A stretch of 9,061 nt of DNA, from positions 1 to 9,061 of the forward strand of contig CANQUO010000080.1 of NCBI GenBank assembly GCA_947627085.1, read 5' to 3'. Shown piece after piece: positions 1 to 6,650 of this stretch (the first letter of the stretch is position 1; each line of letters starts with the position of its first letter). The stretch is from an uncultured Oscillospiraceae bacterium (GTDB taxonomy: Bacteria > Bacillota > Clostridia > Oscillospirales > Oscillospiraceae). The notes under the pieces were generated by a model. The model worked only from the letters and a program-made list of their open reading frames with translations. It ran no database searches and was not told the origin of the DNA. Both the position numbers and the translations under genes were made by a program.

Positions 1-2
1 GC

Positions 3-164
3 TACATGGTGTTCTCCACCATGAAAAACGCCCGGGACCTCTTTGACGGGAAGGTGAACGCCGTGGAGTGCGTGGGGCTTGGTAAGGTCCGCATCGGCGG
101 CATGATCTCCATGGTGGACAACGTCAACCGTATGCTTGACCGGGTCTCCATGTACCTTGCGTGA
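3..164 (+). CDS. C-terminal fragment of a possible SCP2-like protein
   Basis: An open frame enters from the left edge and ends at the TGA at 162-164, giving the last 53 residues of a protein whose start lies outside the window. The fragment contains VECVGLGKVRIGG followed by an amphipathic C-terminal helix (MVDNVNRMLDRVSMYLA). The G-K-V-x-I-x-G turn and closing helix resemble the end of a sterol-carrier-protein-2 (SCP2) type lipid-binding domain, but this rests on a short tail and memory of the family. Codon use (many GTG, GGC, ATC and CTT codons) matches the neighbouring genes, so the frame looks real. The following aminotransferase starts 11 bases after this stop, so the two were probably co-transcribed. 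Coding is fairly certain; the family assignment is tentative. Confidence 0.5.
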   Translation, partial: YMVFSTMKNARDLFDGKVNAVECVGLGKVRIGGMISMVDNVNRMLDRVSMYLA

Positions 165-172
165 GAGGTGAG
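163..172 (+). promoter_or_regulatory. ribosome binding site deciding the aminotransferase start
   Basis: GAGAGGTGAG lies 3 bases before the ATG at 176 (the GAGG core is about 8 bases away). No comparable site precedes the in-frame GTG at 161, which sits inside the end of the upstream gene. This favours 176 as the start. Confidence 0.5.
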
Positions 173-175
173 AGT

Positions 176-1418
176 ATGAGAAAGGTTTACGAATATCCCA
201 AATCCCGGGCGGCCTTTGAGCGGGCCTGCAAACTAATACCCTCGGGCATCTACGGCCACCAGGGCCCCGCCGAGGGGTGCTATGTGCCGGTGGAGGCCTT
301 CCCCCTCTATTCGTCAAAGGCCCAGGGGAGCTACCTCTGGGATCTGGACGGGAACAAGTTCATCGACTACATGTGCGCCTACGGGCCGAACGTGCTGGGC
401 TACAACGACCCGGACGTGGACGAGGCGGCGGCAAAACAGCGGAGGATATCCGACTGCACCACCCTGCCAAACCCGGTGATGATAGATTTCGCCGATCTCT
501 TAGTGGAGACCGTGGCCTGCGCCGACTGGGCGTTTTTCGCCAAAAACGGCAACGACGTGACCACCTGCGCCGTGATGACGGCCAGGGCCTACACCCACCG
601 GAAGAAGATAGTCTTTTTCAAGGGCTACTACCACGGCATATCCCCCTGGACCCAGAAGATCGACTACGCCGGGGTGCTGGAGGAGGACGTGGCCAACAAC
701 ATATATGTGACCTGGAACGACTTTGACGAGCTCCAGGAGGCCTTTGAGCAAAATAAGGGCGAGATCGCGGCCATAATCGCCCAGCCCTACATGCACGGGA
801 ACTTCGCGGACAACGAGTTGCCGAAGGAGGCAGAAGGTCAGAAAGCTCTGCGACGACACGGGGACCGTGCTTATAATCGACGACGTGCGGGCCGGGTTCA
901 GGCTGGATATGGCCGGCTCCGACCATTACTTCGGCTTTAAGGCGGACCTCATTTGCTTTTGCAAGGCGCTGGCCAACGGCTACAACGTGTCGGCGCTGTG
1001 CGGGCGGGACTTTTTGAAAAGCTCCGTCTCCTCGCTAAGCTACACGGGCTCCTACTGGATGAGCGCCGTGCCCTTCGCCGCCGGCATCGCCTGCATAAAC
1101 AAGATGAAAAAGCTTGGCTGTCCACAGCTTCTCATCGAAAAGGGCACGAAGCTCAAAAACGGCCTTGTGACAACGGCGTTGAAATACGGCTACGATCTGC
1201 ACGTATCCGGCGTGCCGAGCCTCTTTTATCTGCGCATAGCCGACGACCCCACGCTGATGCTCCATCAGGAGTGGATAGCCGAGTGCGTCAAGCGCGGGGT
1301 GTTCTTCACAAACCACCACAACCACTTCATAAACGCGAGCCTCTCGGATAAGGACATAGACGAGACCCTGGAGGTGGCGGACGAGGCGTTTAAGGTGGTC
1401 CGTGAGAGACATTCGTGA
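176..1418 (+). pseudogene. class III (GSA-aminomutase-like) aminotransferase, frameshifted
   Basis: A PLP-dependent class III aminotransferase related to glutamate-1-semialdehyde 2,1-aminomutase, in two frames. The first part (176 to about 830, roughly 218 codons) carries the N-terminal region, the NGND segment at residues 124-127 where the family binds the PLP phosphate, and KGYYHG at 149-154. The second part (about 831-1418) continues with LIIDDVRAGFR, whose Asp (879-884) should contact the pyridine nitrogen, and CFCKALANGY, whose Lys (codon 963-965) should form the Schiff base. Neither part alone holds a full active site. The frame jumps between PKE and QKVRKLC, consistent with one extra or two (or eight) missing bases; the aromatic residues expected just before QKVR seem absent, favouring a small deletion. 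ATG 176 is chosen because GAGAGGTGAG lies just upstream; GTG 161 overlaps the previous stop. The substrate is unknown. A sequencing or assembly error is the main alternative to a true pseudogene. Confidence 0.8.
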
Positions 1419-1426
1419 CCAAAGCC

Positions 1427-1448
1427 GGGGCCGGCCGCGGCCGGCCCC
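1427..1448. repeat. 22-bp perfect GC-only palindrome
   Basis: Positions 1427-1448 read identically on both strands: the arm GGGGCCGGCCG is followed directly by its reverse complement, with no A or T. It lies 8 bases after the aminotransferase stop and 37 bases before pyrC. As RNA it could form a very stable hairpin, but no T tract follows on either strand, so it is not a classic intrinsic terminator. It could be a transcript-end stabiliser, a pause or attenuation hairpin, or a protein site. Confidence 0.6.
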
Positions 1449-1485
1449 GAAAAGCCGGACATACATCGCTATAAAGTGAGGTTCT

Positions 1486-2775
1486 ATGAAATACCTTCTC
1501 AAAAACCTTAACGTGTACCGAAAAAACGCCTTTCAGAAGGCGGACATATTGATAGATGATGGCATCGTTGCCGCCATGGGCTCGGACCTTTTAGCTGGCG
1601 GTGACGTTGCCGTTTTTGATTTTCGGGGCGCCCACGCCCTCCCGGGGCTCGTCGACCCACATGTGCACCTCCGGGAGCCGGGGTTTGAGTACAAGGAGAC
1701 CGTCCGGACCGGGACCCTGGCGGCGGCCCGGGGCGGGTACGCCGCTGTGTGCTCCATGCCAAATTTAAAACCCGTGCCGGATACCCTTCCGAACCTTAAG
1801 CGCGAGCTTGACGTCATCGATCGCGACGCCGCCGTGGCGGTGAGGCCCTACGGGGCCATAACGCGCGGTGAGCGGGGCGGGGAGCTTGCGGACATGGAGG
1901 CCATGGCCCCATATGTGGCCGGGTTTTCCGACGACGGGCGGGGCGTGCAGTCGGAGGACATGATGAAAAGGGCCATGGAAAAGGCCCGGGAGCTTGGCCT
2001 GCCCATCGTGGCCCACGCCGAGGACGAGAGCCTTTTGAAAAAGGGCTGGGCCGTCAACGACGGGGAGTACGCCAGGGCCCACGGACTTTTGGGCAACGAC
2101 CCTGAGAGCGAGTGGCGGCAGGTGGAGCGGGATTTGGAGCTTGTCCGGGAGACCGGGTGCAAATACCACGTCTGCCACGTCTCCACAAAGGAGACGGTGG
2201 GCCTTGTGAGACTTGCCAAATTCGAGGGGCTGGACGCGACATGCGAGACGGGACCCCACTATCTCACGCTGACGGACGGGGACCTTCGGGACTCCGGGGC
2301 CTTCCGCATGAACCCGCCCATAAGGTCCCGGGAGGACCGGGAGGCGCTTATCGAGGGGATATGCGACGGGACGGTGGACATGATAGCCACCGACCACGCG
2401 CCCCACTCAGCCCAGGAGAAGTCCGGGGGCCTTGCCGGGAGCCTCAACGGCATCGTGGGCCTTGAGTGCGCCTTCCCGGTGCTCTATACAAAGCTGGTGC
2501 TGGGACATATCACCAGCCTTCAGCGGCTTGTGGAGCTCATGAGCTCCGCTCCGGCCCGGCGGTTCGGCATACCGGGGGGCAAAATCGAGCCGGGGGAGGC
2601 GGCGAACATCGCCATATTTGACCTGGAGCGTGAATTTACCATAGATTCGTCGGAATTTTTGTCCATGGGCCGGGCCACGCCCTTTGAGGGGTGGAGGGTC
2701 TACGGCCGGTGCCTTATGACGCTGGCGGACGGGAGGATAGCCTGGAGGGAGACAGATGGTCGATACGGTATTTGA
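1486..2775 (+). CDS. pyrC: dihydroorotase (class I)
   Basis: A cytoplasmic zinc enzyme that interconverts N-carbamoyl-L-aspartate and dihydroorotate, step 3 of UMP synthesis. At 429 residues it has the usual class I length. The metal site is complete: DPHVHLREPG supplies His59 and His61, FSDDG at 147-151 supplies the bridging Asp, AHAED supplies His177, CHVS supplies His231, and ATDHAPH at 301-307 carries Asp303. The substrate-binding segment FRMNPPIRS lies at 273-281. GTGAGG at 1476-1481 precedes ATG 1486. The gene opens the pyr cluster after a 67-base gap and overlaps pyrK by 20 bases, indicating translational coupling. Having the complete metal-binding set argues for an active enzyme rather than the inactive PyrC-like partner found with some aspartate transcarbamylases. 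No PyrR-type RNA site is recognisable in the leader. Confidence 0.96.
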   Translation: MKYLLKNLNVYRKNAFQKADILIDDGIVAAMGSDLLAGGDVAVFDFRGAHALPGLVDPHVHLREPGFEYKETVRTGTLAAARGGYAAVCSMPNLKPVPDTLPNLKRELDVIDRDAAVAVRPYGAITRGERGGELADMEAMAPYVAGFSDDGRGVQSEDMMKRAMEKARELGLPIVAHAEDESLLKKGWAVNDGEYARAHGLLGNDPESEWRQVERDLELVRETGCKYHVCHVSTKETVGLVRLAKFEGLDATCETGPHYLTLTDGDLRDSGAFRMNPPIRSREDREALIEGICDGTVDMIATDHAPHSAQEKSGGLAGSLNGIVGLECAFPVLYTKLVLGHITSLQRLVELMSSAPARRFGIPGGKIEPGEAANIAIFDLEREFTIDSSEFLSMGRATPFEGWRVYGRCLMTLADGRIAWRETDGRYGI

Positions 2776-3550
2776 GATAGCGGCTAACCGGGAGATAGCG
2801 AAGAACACATATGAGATGGTTCTGTCCGGCGAGACCGGGGATATCCGCCCCGGGCAGTTTGTGAATCTGAAGTTAGAGGGCTTCTACCTCCGGCGGCCAA
2901 TATCCGTCTGCGACTACGGGGAGGACAGCCTCACCCTTATTTATAAGGTGGTGGGCCGCGGGACGCGGTACATGTCCGGACTTTGTAAGGGCGCGAAAAT
3001 CGACGCCCTCATCGGCCTTGGCAACGGCTACGACACCTCCGTTTCCGGGGGCAGGCCCCTGCTCATCGGAGGCGGCGCGGGCGTGCCGCCGATGTACGCG
3101 CTGGCGAAAAAGCTTATTTCGGAGGGGAAAAATCCCGCCGTAATACTGGGATTTAATACAAAGGACGAGGTTTTTTACGAGGAGGAGTTCAGGGCCTTAG
3201 GGCTGGATACTTACGTCACAACGACGGACGGGAGCTATGGGATAAGGGGCTTTGTGACCGACGCTATGGATATGTTGCCGCTTCGCGGCGATCCCACCTC
3301 ACCCCTACCTCTCCCCGCCGGGGCAGGGAGGGCAGAAAGGAAGAGCTATTCTTACTTCTACACCTGCGGCCCCGAGCCGATGCTGAGGGCCGTGTATGAC
3401 AAGTCCGTCACCTCCGGGCAATTTTCATTTGAGGAGCGGATGGGGTGCGGCTTTGGGGCCTGCATGGGGTGCACCTGCAGGACGAAGTACGGACACAAGC
3501 GCATCTGTAAGGACGGGCCGGTCTTAGTCAAGGAGGAGATAGTATGGTAA
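2756..3550 (+). CDS. pyrK: dihydroorotate dehydrogenase B, electron transfer subunit
   Basis: The FAD and [2Fe-2S] subunit of the class 1B enzyme, passing electrons from FMN in PyrD to NAD+. It is 264 residues long. RRPISVCD at 46-53 is the FAD-binding R-x-P-x-S type motif; GGGAGVPP at 105-112 begins the nucleotide-binding half; TCGPEPML at 203-210 is the conserved reductase motif. The cluster ligands are Cys231, Cys236, Cys239 and Cys251 (C-x4-C-x2-C-x11-C); Cys241 is an extra cysteine. GGAGGGA at 2744-2750 sits 5 bases before ATG 2756, inside the end of pyrC. The stop overlaps pyrD. Odd: between VTDAMDML and FYTCGP lies a proline-, glycine- and alanine-rich segment (about residues 175-198) encoded by a GC-rich near-palindrome, longer than I expect for the family. 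The frame is intact and all cofactor motifs are present, so function is probably retained. Confidence 0.95.
   Translation: MVDTVFEIAANREIAKNTYEMVLSGETGDIRPGQFVNLKLEGFYLRRPISVCDYGEDSLTLIYKVVGRGTRYMSGLCKGAKIDALIGLGNGYDTSVSGGRPLLIGGGAGVPPMYALAKKLISEGKNPAVILGFNTKDEVFYEEEFRALGLDTYVTTTDGSYGIRGFVTDAMDMLPLRGDPTSPLPLPAGAGRAERKSYSYFYTCGPEPMLRAVYDKSVTSGQFSFEERMGCGFGACMGCTCRTKYGHKRICKDGPVLVKEEIVW
3303..3332. repeat. GC-rich imperfect palindrome inside pyrK
   Basis: The sequence CCCTACCTCTCCCC, then GCC, then GGGGCAGGGAGGG forms an imperfect inverted repeat within the pyrK coding frame. It is read as a proline/leucine/glycine/alanine-rich segment unlike the rest of the protein. It shares the 8-base core TCCCCGCC with the intergenic palindrome at 5932-5955, suggesting that both may belong to one family of dispersed palindromic elements in this genome. 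The relationship is inferred from a short match. Confidence 0.5.
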
Positions 3551-4461
3551 ATACAAAGGTCGCCCTCTCGGGCCTCGTCCTTGACAACCCGGTGATCCCC
3601 GCAAGCGGGACATTCGGGTACGGGCACGAGTTTGCCGAGCTCTATGACATAAATATCCTGGGCTCCTTCTCCTTCAAGGGCACCACCCGGGAGCCCCGCT
3701 TCGGCAATGAGCCGCCCAGGATAGCGGAGACGGCCTCCGGAATGCTCAACGCCGTGGGACTTCAAAACCCCGGCATCGACAGGGTGATAGGCGAGGAGCT
3801 CCCAAAGCTCAGGAAGGTGTTCCATAAGCCGGTGGTGGCCAATATCTCAGGCTTTTCCGTGGACGAGTACGCCCAGTGCTGTGAGAGGATAGATAAGGAG
3901 GAGCAGGTGGGCCTTATAGAGGTCAACATATCCTGCCCCAACGTCCACCGCGGCGGCATGAGCTTCGGGACGAGCCCGGAGAGCGCCGCCCAGGTCACAA
4001 AAGCGGTGAAGGCAGTGACAAAAAAGCCCGTATACATGAAGCTTTCACCCAACGTCACGGATATCGCGGCAATCGCAAAAGCCTGCGAGGAGGCCGGGGC
4101 GGACGGGATAAGCCTTATAAACACCCTTATGGGCATGAGGATAGACCTAAAAAAACGCGCGCCGGTGATAAAAAACGTGACGGGCGGCCTCTCGGGCCCC
4201 GCCGTTTTCCCGGTGGCCCTTCGGATGGTGTGGCAGGTATATGAGGCGGTAAAAATACCCATTATAGGTATGGGCGGCGTTACTACCGCCGAGGACGTCA
4301 TTGAAATGATGCTGGCCGGAGCCACGGCGGTGGAGGTGGGGGCGGCGAACCTTGTGGACCCCTTTGCCTCAAAGAAGATAGTCGAGGAGTTGCCATATGT
4401 GATGGAGCGGCTTCACATAGAAAATTTAACTGACATAATTGGAGGAGCACACAATGGGTAA
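3544..4461 (+). CDS. pyrD: dihydroorotate dehydrogenase B, catalytic subunit
   Basis: The FMN-containing TIM-barrel subunit that oxidises dihydroorotate to orotate; with PyrK it uses NAD+ as acceptor, unlike the membrane quinone-dependent class 2 enzymes. At 305 residues it has the usual class 1B length. NPVIPASGTFGYG at 15-27 is the typical N-terminal FMN region. NISCPN at 128-133 provides Cys131, the catalytic base that marks class 1 (class 2 uses Ser). KLSPN at 166-170 gives the FMN-binding Lys166; GGLSGPA at 214-220 and GMGGV at 242-246 form the phosphate-binding end of the barrel. AAGGAGG at 3530-3536 lies 7 bases before ATG 3544, which overlaps the end of pyrK by 7 bases. This matches the known obligate PyrD-PyrK partnership and suggests coupled, roughly equal synthesis. 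Confidence 0.97.
   Translation: MVNTKVALSGLVLDNPVIPASGTFGYGHEFAELYDINILGSFSFKGTTREPRFGNEPPRIAETASGMLNAVGLQNPGIDRVIGEELPKLRKVFHKPVVANISGFSVDEYAQCCERIDKEEQVGLIEVNISCPNVHRGGMSFGTSPESAAQVTKAVKAVTKKPVYMKLSPNVTDIAAIAKACEEAGADGISLINTLMGMRIDLKKRAPVIKNVTGGLSGPAVFPVALRMVWQVYEAVKIPIIGMGGVTTAEDVIEMMLAGATAVEVGAANLVDPFASKKIVEELPYVMERLHIENLTDIIGGAHNG
4441..4445 (+). promoter_or_regulatory. ribosome binding site deciding the pyrF start
   Basis: GGAGG stands 8 bases before ATG 4454. A longer reading from TTG 4439 would put this motif inside the coding region and leave that start without a site of its own, so ATG 4454 is preferred. Confidence 0.75.
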
Positions 4462-5152
4462 GGACGTTATAGTGGCCTGCGACTTTTCGGATGCCAGGCA
4501 GACCTTTGAGTTTCTTGACAAATTCGGCGCATCCCGGCCCTTCGTGAAGATCGGCATGGAGCTATTTTACGCCGAGGGGCCGGAGATCGTCCGGAAAATA
4601 AAGGAGCGGGGGCACAGGATATTTCTTGACCTCAAGCTCCATGACATCCCCAACACCGTAAAAAAGGCCATGGCGGTACTCTCGCGCCTTGACGTGGACA
4701 TGACGAACCTCCACGCCGGGGGCGGGGTGGAGATGATGAGGTACGCCCTGGAGGGCCTTACCCGCCCGGACGGCACCCGGCCTATCCTCATCGCCGTCAC
4801 CATGCTCACCAGCATATCCGAGACGGCAATGCAAAACGAGCTGGGTATAATGGGTCGCCTGCCCGACACCGTCATGCGCTACGCCACCAACGCCCGCCTT
4901 GCGGGGCTGGACGGCGTGGTGTGCTCGCCGCTGGAGGCACAGATAGTCCATGAGCAGTGCGGCTCCGGCTTCTTGACCGTCACCCCCGGCGTGCGCTTTG
5001 CCGGCGGGGACGCGGGGGACCAGAAGCGGGTAATGACTCCGGCCGAGGCGAAGAAGATAGGCTCCGACTACATCGTGGTGGGCCGCCCCATCACCGCCGC
5101 CCCCGACCCGGAGGAGGCGTACCTTCGCTGTGTCCGGGATTTCATAAGCTGA
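4454..5152 (+). CDS. pyrF: orotidine 5'-phosphate decarboxylase
   Basis: Catalyses the final step to UMP, removing CO2 from OMP without any cofactor. The product is 232 residues from ATG 4454, the normal size for the short bacterial form. VACDF at 7-11 carries the substrate-binding Asp10, and FVKIG at 30-34 carries Lys32. DLKLHDIPNT at 59-68 gives the Asp-Lys-Asp charge network Asp59, Lys61 and Asp64. LHAGGG, VTPGVR and DYIVVGRPI provide the phosphate- and base-binding loops in the usual order. The start overlaps the end of pyrD by 8 bases, and the stop TGA shares its A with the ATG of the HAD phosphatase gene. All catalytic residues are visible and nothing suggests damage. Confidence 0.97.
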   Translation: MGKDVIVACDFSDARQTFEFLDKFGASRPFVKIGMELFYAEGPEIVRKIKERGHRIFLDLKLHDIPNTVKKAMAVLSRLDVDMTNLHAGGGVEMMRYALEGLTRPDGTRPILIAVTMLTSISETAMQNELGIMGRLPDTVMRYATNARLAGLDGVVCSPLEAQIVHEQCGSGFLTVTPGVRFAGGDAGDQKRVMTPAEAKKIGSDYIVVGRPITAAPDPEEAYLRCVRDFIS

Positions 5153-5796
5153 TGCGTTACGACTACGCCCTTTTCGATCTGGACGGCACCCTCACCGACC
5201 CCAAGGAGGGCATAACAAATTCCGCCGCCCACGCTCTCCGGCACTTCGGTTTAGAGGCGGACCCGGAGGACCTGACCTTCTTCATCGGCCCGCCGCTATA
5301 TGAGTCCTTCGCGCGGTTCGATATCCCGGAGGACAGGATGGAGGAGGCGATCGCCAAATTCCGGGAGTATTTCGAGCCCCGGGGCTGGCTTGAAAACGTG
5401 CCGTACCCGGGAATCGGCGGGACGCTGGAAAAGCTCCAAAGCGCCGGGCTTCGGCTCATTCTGGCCACCTCGAAGCCGGAGAAGTTCGCCCTTCGCATAA
5501 TGGAGCGGTTTGAGCTTTCAAAATACTTCACCCTCATCTGCGGCGCGCCCATGGACGAGCGAAAGGCCGGCAAGGCCGCCATCGTGGCGAGAGCGATCGG
5601 CGAGGCGGGCATCACGGACCGAAGCCGGGCCCTTATGGTGGGCGACCGCCGCCACGACGTGGAGGGAGCCCGCCAAAACGGCCTTGACACAGTGGGGGTT
5701 CTCTGGGGCTACGGCTCAAAAGAGGAGCTCACGGCGGCGGGGGCGAAATACCTTGCGGGGGAGCTTTGGGAGCTGGAGGAGATATTGGTCGGGTGA
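5152..5796 (+). CDS. HAD-family phosphatase (Gph/PpaX-like)
   Basis: A 214-residue haloacid-dehalogenase-superfamily hydrolase. FDLDGT at 8-13 gives the nucleophile Asp9 and the acid/base Asp11; ATSKP at 105-109 is motif II (Thr106); Lys138 or Lys141 is the likely motif III lysine; VGDRRHD at 163-169 is the magnesium-binding motif IV. Residues of about 18-80 form a helical C1-type cap with FIGPP, typical of the phosphoglycolate phosphatase/5'-nucleotidase-like group. ATG 5152 overlaps the pyrF stop as TGATG, so translation is probably coupled by reinitiation; no strong GGAGG precedes it. The substrate cannot be read from sequence. The position directly after pyrF raises the possibility of acting on UMP, OMP or another pyrimidine phosphate, but phosphoglycolate or pyrophosphate are equally possible. 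Family certain, substrate unknown. Confidence 0.9.
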   Translation: MRYDYALFDLDGTLTDPKEGITNSAAHALRHFGLEADPEDLTFFIGPPLYESFARFDIPEDRMEEAIAKFREYFEPRGWLENVPYPGIGGTLEKLQSAGLRLILATSKPEKFALRIMERFELSKYFTLICGAPMDERKAGKAAIVARAIGEAGITDRSRALMVGDRRHDVEGARQNGLDTVGVLWGYGSKEELTAAGAKYLAGELWELEEILVG

Positions 5797-5831
5797 TATG
5801 GGGGAGAAGAAAGCAAAATCCGAAAGCCTTT

Positions 5832-5914
5832 CGTAGGGGCGGGTTCCAAACCCGCCCGCCGGAACGGCACCTCGCATTTTGGTGGGACGGGCGGGTTTAG
5901 AACCCGCCCCTACG
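5832..5914. repeat. 83-bp composite inverted repeat element
   Basis: Two 27-base arms, 5832-5858 and 5888-5914, are inverted copies with one mismatch, separated by a 29-base spacer. Each arm also holds its own smaller inverted repeat (GGGCGGGTT, two bases, AACCCGCCC type). The element can therefore fold as one long hairpin or two short ones. It carries no protein and looks like a MITE- or REP-like dispersed intergenic element. I recall similar GTAGGGGCGGGTT-type repeats in clostridial genomes, but copy number could not be checked here. It lies between the phosphatase gene and pyrE, inside what is otherwise one operon. Confidence 0.75.
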
Positions 5915-5931
5915 GGAAATAAGCGGCGGCA

Positions 5932-5955
5932 CCTTCCCCGCCCGGGCGGGGAAGG
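5932..5955. repeat. 24-bp perfect palindrome before pyrE
   Basis: CCTTCCCCGCCC followed directly by its exact reverse complement. It lies 17 bases after the 83-bp element and 38 bases before the pyrE start. In RNA it would form a very stable hairpin, but it is followed by CTTAAAAATAAG rather than a T tract, so termination is not clearly predicted. It shares the core TCCCCGCC with the palindrome inside pyrK. Possible roles are transcript processing or stabilisation, pausing, or none (a dispersed repeat). Confidence 0.65.
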
Positions 5956-5980
5956 CTTAAAAATAAGCAAATAATCCCAT

Positions 5981-5986
5981 GGGAGG
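5981..5986 (+). promoter_or_regulatory. ribosome binding site of pyrE
   Basis: GGGAGG lies 7 bases before ATG 5994. pyrE is the first gene after the repeat gap and does not overlap an upstream gene, so it needs its own initiation site; this one is strong and supports the chosen start. Confidence 0.75.
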
Positions 5987-5993
5987 ATAACAT

Positions 5994-6650
5994 ATGGAAA
6001 CCTACAAGCACGAGTTTATTGAATTCCTGGCGTCCGCCGGGGTGTTGAAATTTGGGGACTTCACCGCAAAATCCGGGCGGAAGATACCCTACTTCATCAA
6101 CGCCGGGGACATCAAGACCGGGGAGCAGATCATGAAGCTGGGGCATTTTTACGCCCGGGCGTATATGGACAACCTGGGGGACAGGAAAACGGTCCTCTTT
6201 GGACCGGCCTACAAGGGCATACCCATCGCCGTGTCCGCCGCGGCGGCATTGGCGGGGAACGGGCTCGATCTGCCCTTCTGCTTTAACCGCAAGGAGGCCA
6301 AGGACCACGGCGAGGGCGGCGTTTTGGTGGGCCATAAGCCTCAGCCGGGGGAGGAGATAGTCATTGTGGAGGACGTGATCACCGCCGGTACGGCCATACG
6401 GGAGAGCATGGACATACTTTCCTCTCTTGATAACGTGAAGGTGGCCGCCTGCCTCATAATGGTCAACCGGGGGGAGAAGGGCAGGACCGACAAGTCCGCC
6501 ATGGAGGAGATAGAGGAGGAGTTTGGCTTCCCCGTCTACTCCGTTGTGGATGTATATGACATCATCGAGTACCTTGATGAGGACCCGGCAAACAGGGAGA
6601 ACGTGGAGAGGATTCGGAATTATCTCAAGGTGAACGGAGCGAAGAGATGA
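5994..6650 (+). CDS. pyrE: orotate phosphoribosyltransferase
   Basis: Joins orotate and PRPP to give OMP and pyrophosphate, step 5 of UMP synthesis. The 218-residue length is normal. IVIVEDVITAGT at 122-133 is the PRPP-binding signature with the acidic pair Glu126-Asp127. FGPAYKGIP at 69-77 and FNRKEAKDHGEGG at 97-109 are characteristic of OPRTases; the latter is the flexible catalytic loop, with Lys100, Lys103 and His105. KFGDFTAKSGRKIPYF near 19-34 is the N-terminal orotate-side segment. The gene follows a 197-base gap containing two repeat structures, so transcription either reads through from pyrF and the phosphatase gene or restarts there; I could not identify a convincing promoter. Its stop overlaps the pyrB start as ATGA, indicating coupling. 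Confidence 0.97.
   Translation: METYKHEFIEFLASAGVLKFGDFTAKSGRKIPYFINAGDIKTGEQIMKLGHFYARAYMDNLGDRKTVLFGPAYKGIPIAVSAAAALAGNGLDLPFCFNRKEAKDHGEGGVLVGHKPQPGEEIVIVEDVITAGTAIRESMDILSSLDNVKVAACLIMVNRGEKGRTDKSAMEEIEEEFGFPVYSVVDVYDIIEYLDEDPANRENVERIRNYLKVNGAKR

Noticed and set aside
1470..1475. TATAAA before pyrC as a -10 promoter box
   Set aside because: It lies only 10 bases before the ATG, which would leave almost no leader and no room for the GTGAGG site, and no -35 match lies 16-18 bases upstream.
1471..1484. PyrR RNA binding loop ahead of pyrC
   Set aside because: Only the GTGAGGTT half matches the consensus; the ARUCC half is absent, and the match is explained by the ribosome binding site.
1765..2406. 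Reverse-strand open frame of 213 codons opposite pyrC
   Set aside because: It lies wholly within pyrC, whose active-site residues are all present, and its product has repetitive shadow-like composition.
5832..5914. CRISPR array
   Set aside because: There are only two units, in inverted rather than direct orientation, with no series of spacers and no cas genes.
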